This document shows positions 51,121-59,230 of a DNA stretch of 61,706 nucleotides, in pieces (position 1 is the stretch's first letter; every line of letters begins with the position of its first letter). The stretch is from JBDTVS01 sp040007095 (GTDB taxonomy: Bacteria; Acidobacteriota; Vicinamibacteria; Vicinamibacterales; CAVVIG01), in NCBI GenBank assembly GCA_040007095.1, contig JBDTVS010000061.1, positions 1 to 61,706 on the forward strand, read 5' to 3'. A program made the position numbers and the translations under genes. The notes beneath the pieces were generated by a model. That model did not search any database. It saw only the letters and a program-made list of their open reading frames with translations, and was not told the DNA's origin.

Positions 51121-53106
51121 ATGAAACGCGCCGACAAGGGCGCCAGCACCGCCAAAACTGCCAAGGCTGAACGGCTCGATATCTACGCGTTCGCACTCGG
51201 CGGTCTTGCCGCGCTGGCTGCCGACTGCTCCACGCTCGACTCGCGCGTGCGGGATCGATTGACGAAACGACAAGCTGCGGTCGACCGGTTGGGACCCTCG
51301 CTGCTGCCGGCGTTCAAGGCCTCGCTGAAGGAGCCCCTTCCGCACGACTACGCGCTCGTCGAACTGGCACGGCAGTTTTCGTTGACGCTGGTGGAAGTGC
51401 TGTGTGTGCGCTTGACCATGGCCGTCGAGGAGGACGTCGAGGTCGGCCATGTCATCGCGCAACTGCAAGCACCCAGCGCCGGCCATCGTCCGACCGTGGG
51501 TCTCCTGGCGCACGCGTTTGGCGAGAGTCTCGGGGCCCGTGCGGTGCAGGTGATCGGACACGGCGAGGCGGTGCGCCACGGCATTCTGCGTTTGAGCGGA
51601 GAAGACGGCCCGCTGGCAGATCGTCTGCTCTCCGTGCCGCTGCCGACCTGTCTGGCCCTGCAGGGCGTGATGGTCGACTGGCCGGGTACTCGGGGCCTCC
51701 AGTTGGCGATGGCGGTCCCGTTCGGCCGCGAGACCGACGCGGCCATCGATCGCCTGGCGCAACAACTGGCGGCGGCAGAGCAGCCCGAGGTGCTGGTCAT
51801 TCGCGCCGGCGAGCCGGTCGAGACGCGCGCGGCGATCGATCAGCTGTGCCGGAAGATGGAAAGCCCCGCGGTGCTGGTTGAAACCGAACAGCTCGACGGG
51901 TTGGCGCCGTGGCTGTTCACGAACCGCGCGGTGCCTGTCTTCCAGATGATCCTCGCGCCCGGCGATCGGCGCCCCGCGCCGCAGATCACGGGATTCCCCG
52001 GGCCGACGATCGTGGCGACCGGTACGGACGGCGAGTTCGAAAGCGAGGGACGACGAGTTATCGATTGGCGTATTCCGATGCCGGCGCGAGAAGAGCGATT
52101 CGACTTGTGGAAGGCGCATGTGCCGGAGCCGCTCGCCCGCTCCCTTTCACTGGAGCACAGGCATTCAGCGGCCCGAATCGCCACGCTTGGCCGGGAGCTG
52201 TCGTATCTGGCCGCCGAGGGCACCCCGACAATGGAGCACGTGGAGGCTGCGGCCCGCCGCGTGCCGAGCGGTCTGGGGGCAATGGCCGAGATGGTCCTGG
52301 ACGACATTCCGGAGGGAGCGCTGGTCGTCTCGGGTGGGCTTCGGCAGGATCTCGACGAACTTGTCCAGCGCTGCCGTCTTCGCGACGGTCTGGTCGACGG
52401 CCTCGGCCCGGCGCTGCGCGCTCGCTATCGTCCCGGCGTGCGCGCCCTGTTTGTCGGCCCAAGCGGCACCGGCAAAACCCTGGCGGCAAGCTGGGTGGCC
52501 ACGCGGCTCGGCCTGCCGCTGTTCCGAGTGGATCTGGCGTCGGTGACGTCCAAGTACATCGGCGAGACCGAGAAGAACCTCAGTCAGCTGCTCGGGCGTG
52601 CCGAAGAGAGCGAGATCGTCCTGCTCTTCGACGAGGCAGATTCCCTGTTCGGAAAACGGACCGAGGTCCGCGACGCGCACGACCGGTTCGCCAACGCGCA
52701 AACCAATTTTCTCTTGCAGCGGCTGGAGAACTACGACGGGATCGTGCTGCTGACGTCGAACACTCGAGGACGGTTCGATCAGGCATTTGCGCGGCGGCTC
52801 GACCTCGTTGTCGAGTTCCCCACGCCGGGTGCGGAAGAGCGACGCGCTCTGTGGCTGGCGCACCTCGGCGCCCAGCACACGTTGCCGCCAGCGGCCGTCA
52901 ACCGAATCTCCGCAGTGGCCGAGCTGACAGGCGGACAGATTCGCACGGCGGTGCTGTCCGCGGCCATCCGCGCAAACCGGCAGGGCGGCGCGCTCGGGAG
53001 CCCAATCGGCTGGGACGATCTGGCCGCCGGTCTCGGCGCCGAGTACCGCAAGCTGGGTCGTCAACTGCCCGAGGAGCTCCAACCGAAAACGCCGGCGGTT
53101 GTTTAA
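51121..53106 (+). CDS. Pvc15-like AAA+ ATPase
   Basis: A 661-residue protein from the ATG at 51121 (MKRADKGASTAKTAKAERL); an open extension from 50986 runs through repeat element F and is rejected. The N-terminal ~380 residues are helical and specific to eCIS ATPases. The AAA+ domain has Walker A GPSGTGKT (446-453), Walker B LLFDEAD (501-507), sensor 1 LLTSNTRG and the arginine finger region DQAFARRLD. Family knowledge: Pvc15/Afp15 is needed for cargo loading or assembly and disassembly of the particle. It lies directly before the cargo gene, which fits a loading role. Confidence 0.9.
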   Translation: MKRADKGASTAKTAKAERLDIYAFALGGLAALAADCSTLDSRVRDRLTKRQAAVDRLGPSLLPAFKASLKEPLPHDYALVELARQFSLTLVEVLCVRLTMAVEEDVEVGHVIAQLQAPSAGHRPTVGLLAHAFGESLGARAVQVIGHGEAVRHGILRLSGEDGPLADRLLSVPLPTCLALQGVMVDWPGTRGLQLAMAVPFGRETDAAIDRLAQQLAAAEQPEVLVIRAGEPVETRAAIDQLCRKMESPAVLVETEQLDGLAPWLFTNRAVPVFQMILAPGDRRPAPQITGFPGPTIVATGTDGEFESEGRRVIDWRIPMPAREERFDLWKAHVPEPLARSLSLEHRHSAARIATLGRELSYLAAEGTPTMEHVEAAARRVPSGLGAMAEMVLDDIPEGALVVSGGLRQDLDELVQRCRLRDGLVDGLGPALRARYRPGVRALFVGPSGTGKTLAASWVATRLGLPLFRVDLASVTSKYIGETEKNLSQLLGRAEESEIVLLFDEADSLFGKRTEVRDAHDRFANAQTNFLLQRLENYDGIVLLTSNTRGRFDQAFARRLDLVVEFPTPGAEERRALWLAHLGAQHTLPPAAVNRISAVAELTGGQIRTAVLSAAIRANRQGGALGSPIGWDDLAAGLGAEYRKLGRQLPEELQPKTPAVV

Positions 53107-53109
53107 ATG

Positions 53110-53135
53110 CAACCACGAAGCCACGAAGGCACGAA
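53110..53135. repeat. Short CACGAAG direct-repeat remnant
   Basis: AACCACGAAGCCACGAAGGC followed by ACGAA, i.e. three phased CACGAA units, just after the ATPase stop. Single-armed remnant of the family at 42774. Confidence 0.5.
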
Positions 53136-53202
53136 ACATCGACCAAACGTTGTGATTCGTTGAACACATTCTGATTTACGGTCGTGATACGGGACTGAAG
53201 CG

Positions 53203-56200
53203 ATGTCGGCTTTCGCGCAACCACAGCGTCGTTCCCAATCGCCGCGGGCGACTGGCCCGAAGGGCGCGAAGGTCCACCCGCCCTCTCGCCCGGGACACTC
53301 GCGCGCGTCCCGATCCGAAGCGTCCGGTGATTCCGGAAGCCACCTACCGCCGTACCTCAGGTCTCCCGCCCTCCTGCAAGCCAAGCTGACGGTGAGCAGC
53401 CCCGCAGACGTCTACGAGCAGGAAGCGGACCGCATCGCCGACCAGGTCATGACGGATCAACCGGAGCCGCACCGCGCGCCGGTCCAGACCCGGCAGGTCG
53501 ATGCGCCCGGATCCGCCCGCGAGGCGTCGGCGCCGCCGCTCGTTCGCGACGTCCTGCACTCGGAGGGCCGGCCGCTCGATCCGGCCACTCGCGGTCTCAT
53601 GCGCAGCCGCATGGGTGAGGACTTTGCCACGGTGCGCATTCATACCGGGCAGGAAGCGTCCGGGTTGGCGCACCGTATCAACGCCCGCGCGTTCACGGTG
53701 GGGCGCCACATCGGATTTGCGGCTGGGCAGTACGCGCCAGAGACGCCCCAGGGCCAGAAGCTTCTGGCGCACGAACTGACGCACGTGCTTCAGCAAGGCG
53801 TGGGGCGACAGACGGCGACCTCGAGGTCCGTCGCTCCCGCGGTCTTGCGGCGAAAGATCGGCAATCAGACGATCGGGAACCAGCAGTCTGATTCGCTGCC
53901 TGACGTTCGAGCCTCGGGTCGCAGCGCTACCACGACTGCGGCGGCAATGGGATCGCTGGCGGCTGCGCTCCCGGCGGGCACCACGCGGCTTGGTGACCCA
54001 CGCTCACGTGCCGGCGAAACCAATCCCGGCACCTCGCGCGCGACTGGAGCCACCGCCGAGGAAACCGCCGGAGCGCCAATCGGCGCAACACGGCTCCGGC
54101 CAAAGACGTCCTCCGCTCGCCAAGGTCCGCCGTCGAAGCCGGGAACCAGGCCAGGAGCGACCTCACCGAAGCCGCCCGATGCGGCCACCCGGCCGACCAC
54201 GTCCCCGCGCCGCCGCGCCGAGACGCGCCACGGAAAAGCCGGCGCCGGCAGTGGCGCCCCAAGCACGATTGACGGCAACACCGATTTTCAAGCCGCGGCG
54301 ACCCAGGTCCGAAGCGACGCGACCCGTCAGAAGGCCCATCCCCTCGCGAGCCGCAAGCGAACCGAGGTCGAGAAGGCCGCGGTGATGGAGGAAAGCGAAC
54401 AGAACGACCAGAGCGCCAAGGAGCGCAACACCAAGAAGATGGCCGAGGTCGGCGCGAAGCAGGCGACGGCCGGCAAACAGTTCAGCGCGGCCGAGTTCAA
54501 GGCCGACTTGAAGAAGCGCGTCGAGGCCAAACCCCCGAGAAGTGAGGACGAGGCCAGAAACCTCGCGAAGAGCGACGCGGTCGCGCACTTCGAAGACGAC
54601 TTCTCCAGCAAGCTGGCCAAAGAGCAGGGCAAGGTGACCGATCCGCTGACCGAGCAGGCGAAGGATCCAGCGGCCGCCGGATTCGACGCACCGGTCAACG
54701 CGATACCGATTCCGAAGCCCGCGCAGTCACCGTCGCCAACGCGCGTCAATCCGACGCTGGTCGTGCCGAAACGCCAACCCGATCGGGACGTCGCGCTTCA
54801 ACGTGAAAACGATCGCCTCAGCGGCGCGATGCAGAACAACCGCCTCGACGACGACCAGTTGGCAGAATCCAGGGAACCGTCCTTCATCAAGACACTCACT
54901 GCCAAGAACGACGCCGAGCACCAGATCGTCGAAGCGCGGGCCGCCTATCATCGGCAGGAGTCGAGCCTGCTCCAGGGTGCCACGGCACAAGCCGGCCACA
55001 CATTGTCGACCGAACTGGCGGGCATGAGCCGCACTCACGCCCGGACCGGAGGCCTCGTCCACGGCGGACAGAAGAGCACGGAGACCCAGACTCAAAAGCG
55101 ACAGCGCGAGATCAAGAAGACGATCGACGGCATTTACACGGGCACCGTTGACGCGGTGACGGTCATCCTCGGCAGCATGGCCACGAAGGTCAAGGAAGAC
55201 TTCGCCAACAGCCTGAAGACACAGACCGACGATTTCAATCGCAGCGTGAGGAGCCGCCTCGACAGCTACTACTCCACCGGAAAGAAGATCAAGCACTTCT
55301 TCCTCGGCGAGCCCAGGATCGTGGTCAGCCCCGACGGGTCGTCGACGCGCGATTTGACGCTCGACGACTACGAACCGGGCTTTCCGCCTCGCATCAAGTC
55401 CACGGTCAAGTGGATCAACCCTGAGGTCTACGACATCTTCCTCGAGGAGAAGAAGCGTTTTCTGGCCGCGATGGATCAGCAGCTCGACGTGATTGCCGCC
55501 AACGTGCAGATCGGGCTGACCGCAGCGACCAACCGGATCGAGTTGGGTCGATTCTTCGTGGCCATCTACAAAGCGAGCCTGAAGGGAGAAGAGCGGACGT
55601 TCGCGGATCAGCTCGAGCAGGACGTGTTGATGAAATTCCAGACGCTGGAAGGCACCATCGACGACGCCCGGGAAGATCTGCTGCAGACACTGGCGGACCA
55701 GTACCGCGACAACGTCAATCAACTCGAAACGACCTTCACCGACATCAACGACGAACTGAAGAAGAGCTGGCTCGACAAGGCTGTCGAATTCATCGAAACC
55801 GTCGGCAAGACCGTGTTCCAGCTGGCCGACCTTCTGTTCAGCATCCTGACGCGAGTCGCCTATCTGGTCTGGGACATCGTCAAGCATCCGATTCGCTTCT
55901 TCGAAACGCTGGTGTCGGGGCTCATGCAGGGCGTGGGCGAGTTCATCAGCCACATCGGCACCTATCTGCAGGAGGCGTTCTGGACCTGGCTGACCGACGT
56001 CGGACCGGGAAAGAGCGTTCGACTGTCGCTCGGCTCCGGCCTGGCAGGCTTGTTCGACCTGGTGGTCCAGGTGCTCAGTCTGGGCCCGGCCGACCTTCGC
56101 GCGATCGTGGACAAGGTTCTCGGTCCGGAATTCATGCAGATGGTCGACAAGGGCACGGCGCTGGCCGAAAAAGCGCTCGAGCCGGTCATGATTCTCGTCA

Positions 56201-58029
56201 AGCAGGGACCAGTGGCCTTCTGGCACTACCTCGAAGGGACGCTGAGCAACATCATCCAATCAAGCTTCGATCGCATCAAGGAGTCGGTGTTTTACGCCTT
56301 CGTCGAGAAGGGACTGAAGTGGATCGCCGGCTTCTTCATTCCCGGCGGCGGCTTCGTGAAGGTCGTCACAGCCATCGTCAAGGCCTTCCAGTTCGTGGCG
56401 GCGAACCTCGACAAGATCCGGATGTTCTTCGATTCCGTCTTCGACTCGATGGAGGCGGCGACCGAGGGGCGCACGGAGGGCGTGGCCAGCAAGATCGTGA
56501 ACGGACTCAAGACGGGCGTGGTGCTGGCGCTCGACTTCCTCGCCAGGCAGTTGGGACTCGACACCATTATCGGCAGCGTCCACAAGATCATTCATGCGCT
56601 CCGGCGGCCGATCGTCAGCGCGATTGAATGGGTCTTGCGCAAGGTCAAGCCGTTCGTGACGAAGATCATGCGGACGCTCGGGTTGGGGAAAGAGGAGCGG
56701 CCACACAAGGATGGTGCACAGGGCACGCACAGTGCGTACGACGGCCAGATCGGCAAGGTCGTGCCTTTCTCAGCCGCCGGCGAGTCGCACAAACTGTGGG
56801 TTGCTCAACACCGGGGTCATCCGGTCGTGATGATGTCGAGCGTCGAGAAGCCCGTGTCGGAACAATTGACCGAATATGAGCAGATGGCGAATGCCGTCGC
56901 TGACGAGTACGCACAACAGACTGCTCGTCGATATATCAAACTGGCACGCTACAAACTCGGGCAGATCGACAAGGAGGCTGACGCGCTCGCGGGGCATATT
57001 GCCGATCCGAAGCATGCCTCCCAACAAATTCAGCGCGAAGACCAGGCAGTGGCGGACGATGAAGCTGGACTCGCGGCGTACCTCGTCAAGATCCGCGAGG
57101 CCTTGGGAATCGCGGCCCCTTCCGGCGCGTCGGCCGAAGAAGCGACCGACGTTCGAGAACGCGCCGCCGGTGCCCTGGCGAGCGAACTGCGGACGGACCA
57201 CACCGGCCCGGAGACTTTAGCCGTGGTCCACGGGGTGAAAGAACGCCTCCGGCCGCAGGGATTGCGCAATCTTGAAGTGGTTTTGGGCGGCACTGAGAAT
57301 GACGCGGTCGTCTATGCGGAAGCAACCGGACGAACGCCGGTCGCCTCCTTGAAGAAGCAGCCGAAGACGAACGACGCAACACCCTCAGGCCGGACGGTCA
57401 CCGCGGCATTTCATCTCACCCTCGCCGAATCGATGGTCATCCCCGCCGGGACACTCGCCCCGGCCGGTGGGCTACCGAGAGTACCTACCGGAGGGCAGGT
57501 CCTTCCGCCTTCGAAAGGAGCGGCTCAAGTCATCAAGACGTGGAATACATCGAACATCGAGGAAACCGGGAATCTCTCCCATGCCGAACGCCAGTTCGTA
57601 AATTGGATTGACGGGGAGGGAAAGCAATATGTGCCGTTCATCCAGAAGCTGGACGTTCGGCTCTTCAGTCTCATTCCGTGTAGCCAATGTTCCGAGCAAC
57701 TTGCGACCGTGCTGACAAGGATCACCAAGACTCAAGATCAGCTCGGGAAGCGAAAGATCGAAGGGGCGCACCTCTCCTGGTCGAGATTCTATTGGCGGCC
57801 TGAGCTTCGCCCGTCTTGGGAAAACATCAACCGACTGACGAGAAGCGGCTGGACACTCGAAGCTCCGCTGGACGCATATCCACCACGCGAGCGCGATAGT
57901 GACGATGGGCAGGCGCTGAAGATCATCAAGTCGAACGTGTGGCGGTTGGAGGGTCGATCTCTCGCGCATCCTGGCCCCGCCCCACCGACAAGAAGGCGAA
58001 GACCGGGCGGTCCGAAGAGTGGCTCATGA
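53203..58029 (+). CDS. eCIS cargo: DUF4157 core domain plus C-terminal nucleic-acid deaminase-like toxin domain
   Basis: A 1608-residue protein. Residues about 65-200 hold the eCIS core (DUF4157): SPADVYEQEADRIADQVM, PLDPATRGLMRSRMGEDFATVRIHTG, and the zinc-protease-like HELTH at 190-194. A Pro/Arg-rich disordered linker (about 205-400), then a long helical region (400-800) and a typical eCIS-cargo helical/hydrophobic segment (about 860-1170, e.g. IIHALRRPIVSAIEWVLRKVK) follow. The last ~240 residues contain LSHAERQFVNWIDGE (H1460, A, E1462) and FSLIPCSQCSEQLATVLTRI (P1492, C1493, C1496), the HAE...PCxxC zinc signature of cytidine-deaminase-fold toxins. No immunity gene follows. Likely delivered through the particle to modify DNA, RNA or nucleotides of a target cell. 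Confidence 0.85.
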   Translation: MSAFAQPQRRSQSPRATGPKGAKVHPPSRPGHSRASRSEASGDSGSHLPPYLRSPALLQAKLTVSSPADVYEQEADRIADQVMTDQPEPHRAPVQTRQVDAPGSAREASAPPLVRDVLHSEGRPLDPATRGLMRSRMGEDFATVRIHTGQEASGLAHRINARAFTVGRHIGFAAGQYAPETPQGQKLLAHELTHVLQQGVGRQTATSRSVAPAVLRRKIGNQTIGNQQSDSLPDVRASGRSATTTAAAMGSLAAALPAGTTRLGDPRSRAGETNPGTSRATGATAEETAGAPIGATRLRPKTSSARQGPPSKPGTRPGATSPKPPDAATRPTTSPRRRAETRHGKAGAGSGAPSTIDGNTDFQAAATQVRSDATRQKAHPLASRKRTEVEKAAVMEESEQNDQSAKERNTKKMAEVGAKQATAGKQFSAAEFKADLKKRVEAKPPRSEDEARNLAKSDAVAHFEDDFSSKLAKEQGKVTDPLTEQAKDPAAAGFDAPVNAIPIPKPAQSPSPTRVNPTLVVPKRQPDRDVALQRENDRLSGAMQNNRLDDDQLAESREPSFIKTLTAKNDAEHQIVEARAAYHRQESSLLQGATAQAGHTLSTELAGMSRTHARTGGLVHGGQKSTETQTQKRQREIKKTIDGIYTGTVDAVTVILGSMATKVKEDFANSLKTQTDDFNRSVRSRLDSYYSTGKKIKHFFLGEPRIVVSPDGSSTRDLTLDDYEPGFPPRIKSTVKWINPEVYDIFLEEKKRFLAAMDQQLDVIAANVQIGLTAATNRIELGRFFVAIYKASLKGEERTFADQLEQDVLMKFQTLEGTIDDAREDLLQTLADQYRDNVNQLETTFTDINDELKKSWLDKAVEFIETVGKTVFQLADLLFSILTRVAYLVWDIVKHPIRFFETLVSGLMQGVGEFISHIGTYLQEAFWTWLTDVGPGKSVRLSLGSGLAGLFDLVVQVLSLGPADLRAIVDKVLGPEFMQMVDKGTALAEKALEPVMILVKQGPVAFWHYLEGTLSNIIQSSFDRIKESVFYAFVEKGLKWIAGFFIPGGGFVKVVTAIVKAFQFVAANLDKIRMFFDSVFDSMEAATEGRTEGVASKIVNGLKTGVVLALDFLARQLGLDTIIGSVHKIIHALRRPIVSAIEWVLRKVKPFVTKIMRTLGLGKEERPHKDGAQGTHSAYDGQIGKVVPFSAAGESHKLWVAQHRGHPVVMMSSVEKPVSEQLTEYEQMANAVADEYAQQTARRYIKLARYKLGQIDKEADALAGHIADPKHASQQIQREDQAVADDEAGLAAYLVKIREALGIAAPSGASAEEATDVRERAAGALASELRTDHTGPETLAVVHGVKERLRPQGLRNLEVVLGGTENDAVVYAEATGRTPVASLKKQPKTNDATPSGRTVTAAFHLTLAESMVIPAGTLAPAGGLPRVPTGGQVLPPSKGAAQVIKTWNTSNIEETGNLSHAERQFVNWIDGEGKQYVPFIQKLDVRLFSLIPCSQCSEQLATVLTRITKTQDQLGKRKIEGAHLSWSRFYWRPELRPSWENINRLTRSGWTLEAPLDAYPPRERDSDDGQALKIIKSNVWRLEGRSLAHPGPAPPTRRRRPGGPKSGS

Positions 58030-58941
58030 CCCTTGCGCTGCGGCCCTGATCGGTGTCGTCGAAGCACCGACGACCAACCCGCGCAGCGTGTTCAGGTTCC
58101 GCTCGTCGAGCGGATCGACTGCGACGACCTTCGGTCCCCTCCCCTCGGTCTTCGGCGTCTCGAGCAGCATCGGCACGTGCTGGAATCGAGGGTCGTTGAC
58201 GAGGCGGCGGAACGGCTCCAGGCCCAAATAACCCTGCCCGATGTGCTCGTGGCGGTCGACCCGGCTCCCGAGCGGCTTTTTCGAGTCGTTCACGTGAAAC
58301 ACTTTCAGACGCGCGAATCCGATCAACCGCTCGAACTGGATGAACGTGTCGCGGTATCCCTCTGGCGAGCACAGGTCGTAGCCGGCGGCGAGCAGGTGAC
58401 AGGTGTCGAGGCACACACCCAGACGTCGATGCCCCTTCGCGGCGCCGAGGATCGACGCCAGATGCTCGAATCTGGCGCCAATCGAAGTCCCCTGACCAGC
58501 CGTCTGCTCGAGCAGCACCAGCGTCCGGCCCCGGGCCCGATCGGACAGCAGTTGCAGAAGCGCCCTGGCAATCAAGGCCGGCGCGTCGGCTTCGTTGCCA
58601 TGGGTGTAGCACCCGGGGTGCAGCACCACGCCAAGAAGACCGAGCGCCTCCGCCCGGTCGATCTCGTCTCCCATCGCCTCGATTGACTGTCGCCGCAGCG
58701 CCTCGTTTGTCGTCGCCAGGTTGATCAAGTAGCTGGCGTGCGAGACGACCGTGCCGATGCCCGAAGCCTTTACCCTCGCGCGAAATTCGCGGATTTCCTC
58801 GGGCGGCAGGATGCGCCCGCGCCACTGATTCGCATTCTTCGCGAAAATCTGAAAGGCATCGCAGCCATGAACGACGGCGCGATCGACCGAGAGCGGCAGG
58901 CCACCGGCGACCGACATGTGGGCTCCGAGCAGGGGGCTCAA
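58024..58941 (-). CDS. nfo: Endonuclease IV (AP endonuclease)
   Basis: A protein of about 305 residues. LLGAHMSVAGGLPLSVDRAVVHGCDAFQIFAKNANQW, VSHASYLINLA, VLHPGCYTHG, VLLEQTAGQGTSIGARFEHLASIL, VCLDTCHLLAAGYDL, FHVNDSKKPLGSRVDRHEHIGQGYLG and PMLLETPK contain all the His, Asp and Glu ligands of the three-zinc site. It cleaves DNA at abasic sites. A TTG start at 58941 keeps the complete first strand and has GAGAAGGAAC upstream; the ATG at 58917 is an alternative. The longer open frame up to 59421 is rejected. Its 3' end overlaps the 3' end of the cargo gene by six bases (convergent). Confidence 0.92.
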   Translation of the reverse strand: MSPLLGAHMSVAGGLPLSVDRAVVHGCDAFQIFAKNANQWRGRILPPEEIREFRARVKASGIGTVVSHASYLINLATTNEALRRQSIEAMGDEIDRAEALGLLGVVLHPGCYTHGNEADAPALIARALLQLLSDRARGRTLVLLEQTAGQGTSIGARFEHLASILGAAKGHRRLGVCLDTCHLLAAGYDLCSPEGYRDTFIQFERLIGFARLKVFHVNDSKKPLGSRVDRHEHIGQGYLGLEPFRRLVNDPRFQHVPMLLETPKTEGRGPKVVAVDPLDERNLNTLRGLVVGASTTPIRAAAQGS

Positions 58942-59230
58942 CCTGTGTCCGTTCCTTCTCCCGATTCTGACACCAAGTTGATAACGGCGTGGCGGGCCTG
59001 CCCCGCGTGCGATTCCGTCTGGTCTCGAGGCGCGCGAATGGCCGAGGCGCTTCAATGTGCGCGAGTCTGCCCGACGGCGGGTGTTACGGACGCGGAATGC
59101 GTCGGGGGATGGGGCGAGTCCGGTGGGGCGATCTCGGCGACGAGCAAAACGCCCGCCGCGAGGCGTCGCCAGACAGCATGTCGGCAGACACCCGTGTCGG
59201 CAGACAGAATGGTGGGATAGAGCCGCGTTT

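Noticed and set aside
54727..56259. Antisense ORF of 510 codons opposite the cargo gene, considered as an immunity gene
   Set aside because: Its composition (His/Arg/Gln/Glu-rich without structure) is that of a complementary frame, and immunity genes lie downstream on the same strand.
26280..58029. Prophage or type VI secretion system
   Set aside because: No capsid, portal, terminase, integrase or lysis genes, and no TssJ/L/M membrane complex or ClpV. The set DUF4255, Pvc15-like ATPase and DUF4157 cargo is that of an eCIS.
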